64,000 nt of DNA from Aliidongia dinghuensis (lineage in GTDB: Bacteria; Pseudomonadota; Alphaproteobacteria; ATCC43930; CGMCC-115725), in the NCBI RefSeq assembly GCF_014643535.1, contig NZ_BMJQ01000005.1:124001-188000 (forward strand), read 5' to 3'. This document shows positions 1 to 9,029 of the stretch, piece after piece; position 1 is the stretch's first letter, and every line of letters begins with the position of its first letter. The position numbers and the translations under genes are program-made. The notes beneath the pieces were generated by a model. It made no database searches. It had not been told where the DNA came from and worked only from the letters and a program-made list of their open reading frames with translations.

Positions 1-2
1 AG

Positions 3-212
3 GAAACCGCCCAGCTCAACGCCGACAACGGCCCGGGCTTCGTCGACAGCCTGCTGTTCTGGCGCGACCCGACGCCGCCCGGCGAAGCGGTCGATGCGCA
101 GCGTGAATCGCAGCGCCTGCGCGAGAACGCGGCGCTTGGCAAGCCGGCCTCGGTCGGCGACACGCCGCAGATCGAGCGCAAGCAGCGCGCTTGGCTCGAA
201 GGCCTTTTCTAA
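3..212 (+). CDS. DUF3035 / BamF-like protein, C-terminal part
   Basis: The last 69 codons of a gene whose start lies before the window; the stop is TAA at 210-212. The visible tail is hydrophilic and rich in Ala, Arg and Gln, with an LFWRDP segment followed by a PGEAVDA stretch. This resembles the C-terminus of alphaproteobacterial DUF3035 proteins, small lipoproteins linked to the outer-membrane beta-barrel assembly machine. The position directly upstream of two M16 peptidase genes is where DUF3035 genes usually sit in Rhodospirillales, often after lspA. The lipobox and most of the protein are outside the window, so the family call rests on the tail and the gene order. Confidence 0.6.
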   Translation, partial: ETAQLNADNGPGFVDSLLFWRDPTPPGEAVDAQRESQRLRENAALGKPASVGDTPQIERKQRAWLEGLF

Positions 213-295
213 GCCTGGATCGTTCAATACCGGGGCGGGGCGGCCGGCGGACGACATGCGTCCGCCGGGTGCACGCCGTCGAAAGGCAGGTCCCG

Positions 296-1702
296 ATGCG
301 CCGCACCGCAGGCTCCATCCTCGCGACGGCCGTAGCCGTCGCCCTGCTCGGCATGTTTCCGCGCGCCGGTCAGGCCGCACCGCTGTTCGGCGAGAGCGAG
401 TTCGCGCTGCCGAACGGGCTCGAGGTCGTGGTCGTGCCGAACCACCGCGCGCCCAACGTCACCCAGATGGTCTGGTACAAGGTGGGATCCGCCGACGAGG
501 AGCGCGGCTGGTCGGGTGTCGCGCATTTCCTCGAACATCTCATGTTCAAGGGCACCAAGAATCTCAAGCCCAAGGAGTTCTCCGAGATCGTCGCGCGCAA
601 CGGCGGCCAGGAGAACGCCTTCACCAGCTGGGACTATACCGCCTACTACCAGACCGTCGCGTCCGACCGCCTGCCGCTCGTCATGAAGCTCGAGGCCGAC
701 CGGATGCACGATCTGGTCATCACCAACGAGCAATTGCTGCCGGAGCGCCAGGTCATCCTCGAGGAATGGCGCATGCGCATCGGCAATGTGCCGTCAGCCA
801 CGCTCGACCAGCAGATCGAGGCGGCGCTCTACCTGAACCATCCCTACCGCATCCCGGTGCTGGGCTGGAGCGAGGAGATGGCGAAGCTCGACCTCGCCCA
901 CGAGAGGCGCTTCTACGACACCTGGTACGCGCCCAACAATGCGGTGCTGGTCATCGCCGGGGATGTCACGGTCGAGGCGGCGAAGAAGCTCGCCCAGCAA
1001 TATTACGGGCCCATCCCGCGCAAGGCGGTGCCGGCGCGCCTCCGCCCGGTCGAGCCGCAGCGCGAGGCCAACACGACGGTGGAGCTCAAGAGTGCCCGGG
1101 TGCGCAATCCGGTGTGGAGCCGGGTCTACCTGGCGCCGAGCTACCACAGCGGCGAGACGCAATATGCCTACGCGCTCGAGGTGCTGGCCGAGGTGCTGGG
1201 CGGCGGCGCCAACAGCCGGCTGCACAAGGCACTGGTCATCGACCAGCAGATCGCGACCGGCGCCGGCGCCAGCTATGACCCGCAGCGGCTCGATCTCGGC
1301 AAGTTCAGCTACTATGTGAGCCCGCGCGTCGGCACGCCGATCGATGCCGCGGCCGAAGCAGCCGAGGCGGTCGTCGCGAAGACGGTCGCCGAGGGCGTCA
1401 CCGCCGACGAGGTCGAGCGCGCCAAGACTCGGCTCAAGAACGAAGTCCTCTATGCCAACGACAGCCTGTCGCAGCCGGCGAACGTCATCGGCCGGGCGCT
1501 CGCCACCGGGTCGAGCCTCGCCGATCTCGACGCCTGGCCGGACCGGATCGGCGCCGTCACGGTCGACGAGGTCAATGCCGCCGCCCATGCGGTGCTCGAG
1601 GGCAAGACGTCGGTGACCGCCCGCCTGCTGCCGGCGAAGCCGGGTGCCGGCGGACCGGAGAAGCCGCTGCCGCCCCAGAGCCTGCCGGAGCAGATCCGAT
1701 GA
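296..1702 (+). CDS. M16 family zinc metallopeptidase, catalytic member
   Basis: A 468-residue secreted peptidase of the pitrilysin/M16 family. The start at 296 is preferred over the upstream one at 191 because it begins a clear signal peptide (about residues 1-27, ending AGQAA) and has a GGCAGG-like ribosome binding site just upstream. The inverted zinc motif HFLEH lies at residues 77-81, and the following LMFKGT and NGGQENAFTSWD segments match active subunits. A second M16 domain covers the C-terminal half. It probably acts in the periplasm on peptides or misfolded proteins, paired with the next gene, which starts inside its stop codon. The exact substrate cannot be read from sequence. Confidence 0.9.
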   Translation: MRRTAGSILATAVAVALLGMFPRAGQAAPLFGESEFALPNGLEVVVVPNHRAPNVTQMVWYKVGSADEERGWSGVAHFLEHLMFKGTKNLKPKEFSEIVARNGGQENAFTSWDYTAYYQTVASDRLPLVMKLEADRMHDLVITNEQLLPERQVILEEWRMRIGNVPSATLDQQIEAALYLNHPYRIPVLGWSEEMAKLDLAHERRFYDTWYAPNNAVLVIAGDVTVEAAKKLAQQYYGPIPRKAVPARLRPVEPQREANTTVELKSARVRNPVWSRVYLAPSYHSGETQYAYALEVLAEVLGGGANSRLHKALVIDQQIATGAGASYDPQRLDLGKFSYYVSPRVGTPIDAAAEAAEAVVAKTVAEGVTADEVERAKTRLKNEVLYANDSLSQPANVIGRALATGSSLADLDAWPDRIGAVTVDEVNAAAHAVLEGKTSVTARLLPAKPGAGGPEKPLPPQSLPEQIR

Positions 1703-3075
1703 GCCGCCGTCTTGCCTTCATCGGCCGGTCGCTCGCGGGGCTTGCGCTCGCCGCCCTCATCGCAGCTCGGCCGGCGCAGGCCGTCACGGTCGAACGGGTC
1801 GTGAGCCCGGGCGGCATCGAGGCGTGGCTGGTCGAGGATCATAGCCAGAAGGTGATCAGCCTCAGCTACGCCTTCCACACCGGTGCCGCGAACGACCCGG
1901 CCGACAAGACAGGCTTGACCGAATTCGTCGCCTCGACCCTGGACGAGGGCGCCGGCGATCTCGATTCCGCGGCATTCCAGGGCCGGCTCGAGGACCTGTC
2001 GTCCACGATCTCGTTCCAGCCGACGCAGGACTTCTTCCAGGGCCAGGTGCGCACCGTGGCGCCCTATCGCGACGAGGTGTTCGGCCTGCTGCGGCTGTCG
2101 CTGACCCGGCCGCGCTTCGATGCGCCGGCGATCGCCCGCGTGCGCGACCAGATCGTGAAGGCGATCGCGGCCCGGGCCGAGGAACCGAACCCGCTCGCGT
2201 CCAAGATCTGGTGGCACAGCAATTTCCCGGACCATCCTTACGGCCGGCCGGTGCTGGGCACGGCGAAGACCGTCGCCGGCATCATGGCGGACGATCTCCA
2301 TGCCTATGTTGAGCACCGTTTCGGCCGCGACCGGCTCAAGGTCGCGGTGGTGGGCGACCTGACGCCCGACGAGCTGAAGCCGCTGCTCGACCAGACCTTC
2401 GGCCCGCTGCCCGCGACCTCGGCCGAAACCGCGACCTCGGCCGAAACCGCGAGCCCGCCCGATGCGGTGCCGACCGCCGGCGGCCAGGTGCTGTTGGTCA
2501 AGAAGCCGGTGCCGCAGTCGACCGTACTGTTCGCTCAGCCGGGCTTGGCTGTTGCGGACAAAGACTATTACACGCTGCTGGTGCTGAACAACGTGCTGGG
2601 CGGCGGCACTTTCTCGACCCGCCTCGAGCATGCGGTGCGCGAGACGCGCGGGCTTGCCTATTCGATCGGCACCGGCCTCTCGAACTACGATCACACCGCC
2701 CTGCTGTTCGGCCAGGCCGGCACCCAGAACGCCAAGGTCGGCGAGACCGTCGCGATCATCCGCCAGGAATGGGCGCGCTTCGCCGCCGAAGGGCCGACCG
2801 AGCAGGAATTGAAGGACGCCAAGACCTATCTCGAGGGGGCGTACGCGCTCGGCCTCGACTCGACCCTGTCGATCGCCGAGCGGCTGCTGTTCTTCCAGAC
2901 CCACGGCCTGCCGATCGACTATTTCGATCGGCGCAAGGGCCTGATCGAGAAGGTGACGCTCGCCGACGCCAAGCGCGTCGCCAAGGCGGTGATCGATCCG
3001 GCCAAGCTCGGCTTCGTCGTGGTCGGCGATCCACAAGGTGTCACGCCGGACCAGATCGTCGATCCGACGGACTGA
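1699..3075 (+). CDS. M16 family peptidase-like protein, non-catalytic partner
   Basis: A 458-residue M16 protein whose ATG overlaps the upstream stop by four bases, so the two are translationally coupled. A signal peptide covers about residues 1-28. Where the active partner has HxxEH, this one reads LTEFVASTLDEG, so the zinc ligands are missing. This fits the known heterodimer pattern in which one M16 subunit cleaves and the other only helps form the chamber. An 18-base unit is duplicated at 2413-2448 and encodes ATSAET twice in the linker between the two halves. It should act in the periplasm together with the preceding protein. Confidence 0.88.
   Translation: MSRRLAFIGRSLAGLALAALIAARPAQAVTVERVVSPGGIEAWLVEDHSQKVISLSYAFHTGAANDPADKTGLTEFVASTLDEGAGDLDSAAFQGRLEDLSSTISFQPTQDFFQGQVRTVAPYRDEVFGLLRLSLTRPRFDAPAIARVRDQIVKAIAARAEEPNPLASKIWWHSNFPDHPYGRPVLGTAKTVAGIMADDLHAYVEHRFGRDRLKVAVVGDLTPDELKPLLDQTFGPLPATSAETATSAETASPPDAVPTAGGQVLLVKKPVPQSTVLFAQPGLAVADKDYYTLLVLNNVLGGGTFSTRLEHAVRETRGLAYSIGTGLSNYDHTALLFGQAGTQNAKVGETVAIIRQEWARFAAEGPTEQELKDAKTYLEGAYALGLDSTLSIAERLLFFQTHGLPIDYFDRRKGLIEKVTLADAKRVAKAVIDPAKLGFVVVGDPQGVTPDQIVDPTD
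2413..2448 (+). repeat. Perfect 18-bp tandem duplication in the M16 linker
   Basis: Two identical 18-base units, 2413-2430 and 2431-2448, lie in frame and add one extra ATSAET hexapeptide to the interdomain linker of the non-catalytic M16 protein. The frame is preserved, so the change is probably neutral. Confidence 0.9.
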
Positions 3076-3080
3076 CAGCC

Positions 3081-3662
3081 ATGGATGCGCTCGAGATCCG
3101 GCCGGTCGGGCCCGACGACCTCCCGCTGATCGAGCAATTGTTTGGGCCCCGCGGCGCCTGTGCCGGCTGCTGGTGCATGTGGTGGCGCGCCGAGAAGGGC
3201 GGCAAGGACTGGAAGGCGGCGCAGGGGCCGGTGAACCGGGCGCGGTTCCAGGCCCTGGTCGAGGCCGGCCGGGTCCATGGGCTGCTCGCGTTCGATGGGG
3301 CTGAGCCGGTCGGCTGGTGCGACCTGGCGCCTTACGGCGACTACGGCCGGCTCGCGCGTGCCCGCAAGCTGCAGCGCTTGAACCGCGGCGCCACCTGGTC
3401 GATCCCCTGCTTCTTCATCAAGCGCGGCTATCGCAAGCAGGGCGTCGCCTCTCGCCTGCTTGGGGCCGCGGTCGAGCATGCCTGGACGCTTGGTGCCGGC
3501 GAGATCGAAGGCTATCCGGTCGGTGCGGGGCCGGTCGGCGGCGGGCCGGCCGTCGACACCTTCGCCTATACGGGCCTGCCGTCGATGTTCGAGGCGGCGG
3601 GGTTCCGCCAAGTGCCTTCGACCGACCAAGGCAGCCGGACGATCTACCTCAAGACGCGCTGA
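3081..3662 (+). CDS. GNAT family N-acetyltransferase
   Basis: A 193-residue GNAT protein starting at an ATG five bases after the stop of the M16 partner gene. It begins with LEIRPVGPDDL, typical of the first GNAT strand. The acetyl-CoA loop region reads KRGYRKQGVASRLL at roughly residues 113-126. A cysteine/tryptophan cluster CAGCWCMWW near residues 29-37 marks a subgroup of GNATs with a conserved N-terminal CxxCWCM element. The substrate is unknown. It may be cotranscribed with the M16 pair. The 3' end overlaps the convergent HAD gene by 14 bases. Confidence 0.8.
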   Translation: MDALEIRPVGPDDLPLIEQLFGPRGACAGCWCMWWRAEKGGKDWKAAQGPVNRARFQALVEAGRVHGLLAFDGAEPVGWCDLAPYGDYGRLARARKLQRLNRGATWSIPCFFIKRGYRKQGVASRLLGAAVEHAWTLGAGEIEGYPVGAGPVGGGPAVDTFAYTGLPSMFEAAGFRQVPSTDQGSRTIYLKTR

Positions 3663-4323
3663 GCGCCAGCAGGCGGGCCAGCGCCGCCGCATCGGCCGCG
3701 ATCTCGTCCGCCCCAGCCGCGCGGAGGCTCGCCGCATGGTCGGGCGCGCAATGGCCACCGCCGCAGAAGCCGATCGCCCTCATGCCGGCGGCCTTGGCCG
3801 CGAGGATGCCCGGCACGCTGTCCTCGACGACGACGCAGTGCCGGGGCTCGGCGCCGCGCCGCGCCGCCGCGTGCAGGAACAGGTCGGGCGCCGGCTTGCC
3901 GGCCCGGACCTCGGCCGCGCTGAAGGCGGCGCCCTCGAACAGCGGCGCGTAGCCGCACAGCGCCAAGGTGAGCGCCAGCCGGTCGGGCGGGCTCGAGGAC
4001 GCGACGCAGCGGCTGCCCGTGATCCGCCGGACGAGCTCCGGCATGCCCGCGACCGGCGTCAATTCGGCGCGGAACCGTTCGAACAGGCGCGCCTGCACCT
4101 GTTCGGTGTAATCTCCCGGCAGAGGCCGGCCCCAATGGGCCTCGAGCATCGCCCAATTGTCCTTGCGGCTGCGGCCGACGGCGCGCCGGGCGAATTCGGC
4201 GAGCGAAATCGGATGGCCGAGCCCGTGCAGAACTTCTATCTCGACCTGGCAGGCCAGAACCTCGCTATCGACCAGCACACCGTCGCAATCGAAGATGATG
4301 AGGGTAGAGGGGGCCGCAGCCAC
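3649..4323 (-). CDS. HAD superfamily hydrolase, phosphoglycolate/beta-phosphoglucomutase-like
   Basis: A 224-residue HAD phosphatase. The nucleophile motif is FDCDGVLVDSE with Asp12 and Asp14. A capping helical region follows, then a SSSPPDR motif II, a KPAPDLF motif with the lysine, and VVVEDSVPG as motif IV. The protein is of the HAD-IA type that acts on small sugar phosphates or phosphoglycolate. I chose the GTG at 4323, preceded by a GAAGGG-like site 12 bases upstream; a TTG at 4365 is possible but less likely. It diverges from mutL across about 60 bases. Confidence 0.85.
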   Translation of the reverse strand: MAAAPSTLIIFDCDGVLVDSEVLACQVEIEVLHGLGHPISLAEFARRAVGRSRKDNWAMLEAHWGRPLPGDYTEQVQARLFERFRAELTPVAGMPELVRRITGSRCVASSSPPDRLALTLALCGYAPLFEGAAFSAAEVRAGKPAPDLFLHAAARRGAEPRHCVVVEDSVPGILAAKAAGMRAIGFCGGGHCAPDHAASLRAAGADEIAADAAALARLLALSAS

Positions 4324-4383
4324 GATATATAGTGTCCCTTCGTTCGAGCTTTCCGTTTCTAGCAAGCCCAGCCGCCGAGTGCC

Positions 4384-6237
4384 ATGTCGAACCCGATCCG
4401 CCAGCTGCCAACCGTGCTCGTCAACCGCATCGCGGCGGGCGAGGTGGTCGAGCGCCCGGCGTCAGCCGTCAAGGAACTGGTCGAGAACGCGATCGACGCC
4501 GGCGCCGGCCATATCGAGGTCAACCTGCGCGAGGGTGGGCAGAGCCTGATCGTCGTGAGCGACGACGGCATCGGCATGGACCCGGACGGCCTGGTGCTGG
4601 CGGTCGACCGCCATTGCACGTCGAAGCTGCCGGACGATGACCTGATGGCGATCCAGACCCTGGGCTTCCGCGGCGAAGCGCTGCCGTCGATCGGCGCCGT
4701 GGCGCGGTTGACACTCACCAGCCGGGTGCGCGGGGCGGCCGAGGCCTGGAGCCTGACGGTCGACGGCGGCCTCAAGGGCCGGCCGGTGCCGGCGGCGTTC
4801 GGCCAGGGCACGCGGGTCGAGGTGCGCGACCTGTTTTACGCGACGCCGGCCCGGCTCAAGTTCATGAAGACCGCGCGCACCGAGCGCGACCAGGCGGTCG
4901 ATACGGTGAAGCGCCTCGCCATGGCGCATCCGGAGATTGCCTTCACCGTCACGGCCGACGACGATCGCGCCATGCTGCGCCTTTCCGCCGCCCCGCTCGC
5001 CGATCCGGTCGAGGAGCGGCTGGCCCGGCTCTCGGCCGTGCTCGGCCGCGATTTCGCCGACAATGCGCTGCCGATCGAATCCTTGCGCGAGGGTGTCAGG
5101 CTCACCGGCTTTGCAGGATTGCCGACGCTCAACCGGGCGACGGCGCGCGAGCAGTATCTGTTCGTCAACGGCCGGCCGGTGCGCGACAAGCTGCTGACCG
5201 GCGCCGTGCGCGGCGCCTACCAGGATTTCCTCGCCGGCGACCGTCATCCGATGGTGGCCCTCTTCGTCGATTTGGCCTCGAGCGAGGTCGACGTCAACGT
5301 GCACCCGGCCAAGGCCGAGGTGCGCTTCCGCGACCCGGCGCTAGTGCGCGGCCTCATCGTCGGCGCCTTGAAGCATGCGCTCAACGCCGCCGGCCATCGC
5401 GCGTCGACCACGGTCGCCGCCGCGACGCTGGACGCGCTCAGGCCGGCTTTCGCCCCGGCCATGCCGGCGCCCGCCTGGAACGGCGCCTATGGCACCTACC
5501 GCGCGCCCAGCTATCCGAGCGGCCTCGCCGAGGCGGTGGCCGCGGCTTACGCGCCGGCGCCGAGCCTGTTCGACGGCGGCGCCCTGCCCAGGGAGGCCGC
5601 GCCGGGCGCACTGCCGCAGGCGCCGGTCGGCGCCGAGCCCGCGCCTGGCCTCGAGCAGTTCCCGCTGGGCGCCGCCCGCGCGCAGCTGCACGATACCTAC
5701 ATCGTGGCGCAGACGGCGGAGGGCATCGTCATCGTCGACCAGCATGCCGCCCACGAGCGGCTGGTCTATGAGCGCATGAAGGCGGCATTGGCCGAGAGCG
5801 GCGTCAAGCGCCAGGCGCTGCTCTTGCCCGAGGTGGTCGAGCTCGACGAGGCGTCGGCCGACCGGCTGGGCGCCCGCGCCGAGGAACTGGCCGAGCTCGG
5901 CCTGATGCTGGAGCCGTTCGGCACCGGCGCCGTCGTGGTGCGCGAGGTGCCGGCGCTCTTGGGCGACTGCGACGTCAAGGGCCTGGTGCGCGATCTCGCC
6001 GAGGAACTGGCCGAGTTCGGCGCCGCGCTCTCGCTCAAGGAACGGCTCGAGGCGGTGTGCGGCACGCTCGCCTGCCACGGCAGCGTACGCGCCGGCCGCC
6101 GGCTGAACCCGGCCGAGATGAACGCGCTCCTGCGCCAGATGGAGGCGACGCCCCACTCCGGCCAGTGCAACCATGGCCGGCCGACCTATGTCGAGCTGAA
6201 GCTCGGCGACATCGAACGGCTGTTCGGCCGGCGGTGA
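4384..6237 (+). CDS. mutL: DNA mismatch repair protein MutL, endonuclease type
   Basis: A 617-residue MutL. The N-terminal GHKL ATPase has [12 protein letters not shown] (catalytic Glu31, Mg-binding Asn35), DDGIGM near 60-65 and GFRGEAL at 94-100. A poorly conserved Ala/Pro-rich linker spans about residues 345-425. The C-terminal dimerisation domain carries the endonuclease motif DQHA-x2-E-x4-E at residues 452-463, plus ACHGSVRAG and a GQCNHGRPT motif near the end. The motif means this protein nicks DNA itself, as in bacteria without MutH. It acts with MutS after replication errors. The gene is monocistronic or heads a short unit; the stretch behind it holds a DoxX remnant. Confidence 0.97.
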   Translation: MSNPIRQLPTVLVNRIAAGEVVERPASAVKELVENAIDAGAGHIEVNLREGGQSLIVVSDDGIGMDPDGLVLAVDRHCTSKLPDDDLMAIQTLGFRGEALPSIGAVARLTLTSRVRGAAEAWSLTVDGGLKGRPVPAAFGQGTRVEVRDLFYATPARLKFMKTARTERDQAVDTVKRLAMAHPEIAFTVTADDDRAMLRLSAAPLADPVEERLARLSAVLGRDFADNALPIESLREGVRLTGFAGLPTLNRATAREQYLFVNGRPVRDKLLTGAVRGAYQDFLAGDRHPMVALFVDLASSEVDVNVHPAKAEVRFRDPALVRGLIVGALKHALNAAGHRASTTVAAATLDALRPAFAPAMPAPAWNGAYGTYRAPSYPSGLAEAVAAAYAPAPSLFDGGALPREAAPGALPQAPVGAEPAPGLEQFPLGAARAQLHDTYIVAQTAEGIVIVDQHAAHERLVYERMKAALAESGVKRQALLLPEVVELDEASADRLGARAEELAELGLMLEPFGTGAVVVREVPALLGDCDVKGLVRDLAEELAEFGAALSLKERLEAVCGTLACHGSVRAGRRLNPAEMNALLRQMEATPHSGQCNHGRPTYVELKLGDIERLFGRR

Positions 6238-6385
6238 TCTAATGTCCCTCGCCCGATTGTCCAGCCCGGGCGGATAGTCCTTCTGGTCTTTCCGCAATTA
6301 TCCCGGAAACCGCCGCGACGTATCTCTCCTTCAGGGCCAGACCATGCCGTCATCGGGGCGGCCGGACCGGCGGGTGGAGGAGAAG

Positions 6386-6538
6386 ATGGCGAACGCGCTG
6401 CCGCTCTTCGGTCAGGTGCTCTTCGGCGTGATCCTGGTCGCGAGCGGGCTCGACAAGCTCGGCGATCCGGCCGTCGTCATGGACTATGTCCGCGTGGCGC
6501 TGCCGTACCGCATCAGGACGAGGCGCGCGGCACCGTAA
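6386..6538 (+). pseudogene. Truncated DoxX-family membrane protein remnant
   Basis: A 50-codon reading frame behind a very good ribosome binding site (GGAGGAGAAG immediately upstream of the ATG). The first 40 or so residues, MANALPLFGQVLFGVILVAS and the following GLDKLGDPA, resemble the first membrane helix and conserved loop of DoxX/YqjF proteins, which normally have about 130-150 residues and four helices. Similarity stops near base 6505 and the frame closes soon after, inside the 3' end of the convergent rsmD. I read it as a doxX gene cut by a deletion that joined its 5' part to the end of rsmD. A functional single-helix small protein cannot be excluded. Confidence 0.6.
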
Positions 6539-7059
6539 CGGCGCTCGTCCTCGATCGTGAAGCCATCGGGTGCCGCGAGCGCTTCCCTGGCCCCCACTTC
6601 CAGCACGACCACCGCATCCTCGGCGATCCAGCCGGCGGCCGCCAAGGCTGCGAGAGCCGACGGCCCCAGATCCTTGCCATAGGGCGGGTCCAGGAACACC
6701 AGCGAGCAAGCGGCCGGCGCGCGGGTCGGCGCCGTCGCGTCGCCGCGCAGCAGCACGGCGCGATCGCCCGCGTTGAGGCGCGTGACATTGTCCTTGAGCA
6801 CGGCGAAGGCGCTCGATGCCTGCTCCAGGAACGTTACGTGGGCTGCTCCGCGCGACAGTGCTTCAAGGCCCAAGGCACCGGTGCCGGCGAAGGCGTCGAG
6901 CACGCGCGCGCCCGCGACCGGCGAGCCGTCGGCGGCCCAGCGTCCGTGCTCCAGGATGTTGAACAGCGCCTCGCGCGCCCGGTCGCTGGTTGGCCGGACG
7001 GCGGCCCCTTCGGGTGCCGCGAGCGGCCGGCCGCGCAGGCTACCGCCGACGATCCGCAC
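6484..7059 (-). CDS. rsmD: 16S rRNA (guanine(966)-N(2))-methyltransferase RsmD
   Basis: A 191-residue Rossmann methyltransferase that modifies G966 of 16S rRNA during 30S assembly. It starts with a GTG as M-RIVGGSLRGRPL, the family hallmark. The SAM-binding motif DAFAGTGALG is at residues 55-64 and the catalytic DPPY at 124-127. The start lies 20 bases inside the 3' end of the upstream pseudouridine synthase gene, so the two are cotranscribed; both modify rRNA. The extreme C-terminus (RYGSATRT) lies in the region shared with the DoxX remnant and may have been reshaped by that junction. Confidence 0.95.
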   Translation of the reverse strand: MRIVGGSLRGRPLAAPEGAAVRPTSDRAREALFNILEHGRWAADGSPVAGARVLDAFAGTGALGLEALSRGAAHVTFLEQASSAFAVLKDNVTRLNAGDRAVLLRGDATAPTRAPAACSLVFLDPPYGKDLGPSALAALAAAGWIAEDAVVVLEVGAREALAAPDGFTIEDERRYGAARLVLMRYGSATRT

Positions 7060-8080
7060 CGCGCGGGCCTCCGGGCTTCCGGGTGCTCTCCGTCTTGCCG
7101 GCGGCGCGCGTGGCGCGGGCGCCGACCGGCTTGGCTACCGCTGCCGGATGTGGATCGCCCTGGGCGCGTCCCTCGGCTCGCCGGCCGCGCTTCGGCGGCG
7201 GCTCGACCGCGCGATGGGGCTTGGGCGGGCGGACGCGCGCCTTGGCCGGCTCGGCCGCGGGCTTGTCCTTGAGCGAGAGCATCTTGCGCGTCGTCGCCCC
7301 CTTGTCCTTGGCCGCCCCCAGGCCCAGCTGGTCGCGCAGCACGCGCCGCGGCACTTCTTCGATGGCGCCACGCGGCAGGAGGCCCAGCTGGAACGGCCCA
7401 TAGGACAGGCGGATCAATCGGGTCACGACATAGCCCAGATGCTCGAACACCCGGCGAATCTCGCGGTTCTTGCCCTCGGTCAGCGCCACGGTCACCCAGG
7501 CGTTCGAGCCCTTCTGCCGTTCGAACTCGACCTTGATCTCGCCATAGCGCACGCCGTCGATCACAATGCCTTGCGCCAGCGGCAGGAAGCGCTCCGGATC
7601 GACCGCGCCGTGGACGCGCACCTTGTAGCGCCGGACCCAGCCGGTTGCCGGCAGTTCCAGCTTGCGCGCGAGCTCGCCGTCATTGGTGAGCAGCAGCAGG
7701 CCCTCGGAATTGAGGTCGAGGCGGCCGACCGAGATGACGCGGCCCAGCTCCGGCGGCAGGCTCTCGAACAGGGTCGGCCGGCCCTTCTCGTCCCTGTGCG
7801 AGGTGACGAGGCCGGCCGGCTTGTGATAGCGCCAGAGCCGCGACGGTTCCGGCTCCTTGATCGGCTTGCCGTCGACCAGGATGATCGAGCCCGGCGTCAC
7901 GACCACGGCGGGCGTGGTCAGCACCTGGCCGTCGACCGCGACCCGGCCCTCCTCGATCCAGCGCTCGGCATCGCGGCGCGAGCAGAGGCCGGCACGCGCC
8001 AGCACCTTGGCGATGCGATCGCCCTTCTCGGCAGCGGGGGCGCCGTTGTCCTCGGTCGGCTCGATCGCGTCGTCGCTCAT
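7040..8080 (-). CDS. 23S rRNA pseudouridine synthase, RluB/RsuA family
   Basis: A 346-residue protein. An S4 RNA-binding domain sits near the N-terminus (RIAKVLARAGLCSRRDAERW), followed by the RsuA-type catalytic core with GRLDLNSEGLLLLTNDGELA, whose Asp is the nucleophile. The C-terminal 90 or so residues are rich in Lys, Arg, Pro and Ala and probably form a disordered RNA-binding tail, common in alphaproteobacterial members. The start at 8080 (MSDDAIEPTED) is chosen because the longer frame upstream runs into the neighbouring amidotransferase gene. RluB (U2605) is the best fit; RluE or RsuA specificity cannot be excluded. Confidence 0.88.
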   Translation of the reverse strand: MSDDAIEPTEDNGAPAAEKGDRIAKVLARAGLCSRRDAERWIEEGRVAVDGQVLTTPAVVVTPGSIILVDGKPIKEPEPSRLWRYHKPAGLVTSHRDEKGRPTLFESLPPELGRVISVGRLDLNSEGLLLLTNDGELARKLELPATGWVRRYKVRVHGAVDPERFLPLAQGIVIDGVRYGEIKVEFERQKGSNAWVTVALTEGKNREIRRVFEHLGYVVTRLIRLSYGPFQLGLLPRGAIEEVPRRVLRDQLGLGAAKDKGATTRKMLSLKDKPAAEPAKARVRPPKPHRAVEPPPKRGRRAEGRAQGDPHPAAVAKPVGARATRAAGKTESTRKPGGPRGADRRR

Positions 8081-8084
8081 GGCG

Positions 8085-8801
8085 CTAGCCTCGCGCCGCC
8101 GCGACGAAGGCGCGGAAGATCGCCTCGTCCGGCGGGCTGATCTCGAATTCCGGGTGCCACTGCACGCCGAGGCAGAAGCGCCGGCCCGGCATCTCGATCC
8201 CCTCGATGACGCCGTCGGGTGCCACCGCATCGATGATGACGCCGGGGCCGACGGTCTTGACCGCCTGGTGATGGGCCGAATTGACCGCGACGCGCGCGGT
8301 GCCGGTGATGCGGTGCAGTATCGAGCCCTCGGTGATCGCGACCTCGTGGCCGGGCTCGTTGCGTGGATTGGGCTGCTCGTGGGCGAGCGCGTCCGCGACT
8401 TCGTCCGGGATGTGCTGGACGAGCGTGCCGCCCAAGGCCACGTTCAGGAGCTGCTGGCCGCCACAGATGCCGAGGACCGGCTTGTCGGCGGCGAGCGCCA
8501 GGCGCGTGATCGCGAGCTCGAACGCGGTGCGCCGGTCCTTGGTCGTGACCGTGTCGTGCCGATCCTGGGATCCGAACAGCGCCGGGTCGACGTCGAACGC
8601 GCCGCCGGTCACGATCAGCCCGTCGATCAGGTCCAGATACTCGGCCGCATGATCCGGCTCGTGCGGCAGCAGGATCGGCAGGCCGCCGGCGCGCACGACG
8701 GCGCCGCAATAATTCTCGCGGATCGCGTACCACGGAAATTTGGAGTAGCCACCGGGCTGCTCTGAATCGAGAGTAAGGCCGATGATGACGGGGCGGGACA
8801 T
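8085..8801 (-). CDS. Class I glutamine amidotransferase-like, gamma-glutamyl-GABA hydrolase family
   Basis: A 238-residue peptidase C26-type protein. The nucleophile is Cys113 in GICGGQQLLN, and the His/Glu pair is in QWHPE at residues 214-218. The N-terminal PVIIGLTLDSE and the TGGAFDVDPALF segment match PuuD-like hydrolases of gamma-glutamyl amides, known from putrescine degradation. No other polyamine genes are nearby, so the substrate is uncertain. It lies four bases upstream of the pseudouridine synthase start and may be first in a three-gene unit with rsmD. Confidence 0.85.
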   Translation of the reverse strand: MSRPVIIGLTLDSEQPGGYSKFPWYAIRENYCGAVVRAGGLPILLPHEPDHAAEYLDLIDGLIVTGGAFDVDPALFGSQDRHDTVTTKDRRTAFELAITRLALAADKPVLGICGGQQLLNVALGGTLVQHIPDEVADALAHEQPNPRNEPGHEVAITEGSILHRITGTARVAVNSAHHQAVKTVGPGVIIDAVAPDGVIEGIEMPGRRFCLGVQWHPEFEISPPDEAIFRAFVAAARG

Positions 8802-8906
8802 GAACGATCCTTCTGGTCGAGCGCCGACCATAGGCGTCCGGGCAAAAGGGCGCAACGGCAGGCCGCGCATGGGCCGGGCCCGCGTGGCGGTAGCCACTCG
8901 CTTTCC

Positions 8907-8933
8907 CCTCTCCGCCCCATTGGGGCGGAGAGG
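8907..8933. repeat. Intergenic palindrome, copy 1
   Basis: A perfect inverted repeat with 13-base arms (CCTCTCCGCCCCA and its complement) around a single T. It is followed by CTGGGTGAGGTGGGG. The same unit recurs in opposite orientation at 9030-9055 and, slightly degraded, at 54987-55015. Such GAGAGG-GTGAGG units are dispersed intergenic repeats in many proteobacteria. Confidence 0.85.
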
Positions 8934-9029
8934 CTGGGTGAGGTGGGGAACGCGCCGCTCCTGCCGCGGCCAGGAACCATTCACCGCGCTTCTCTCGGGA
9001 ACGGCGCTGGAATCCCCCACCTCACCCGA

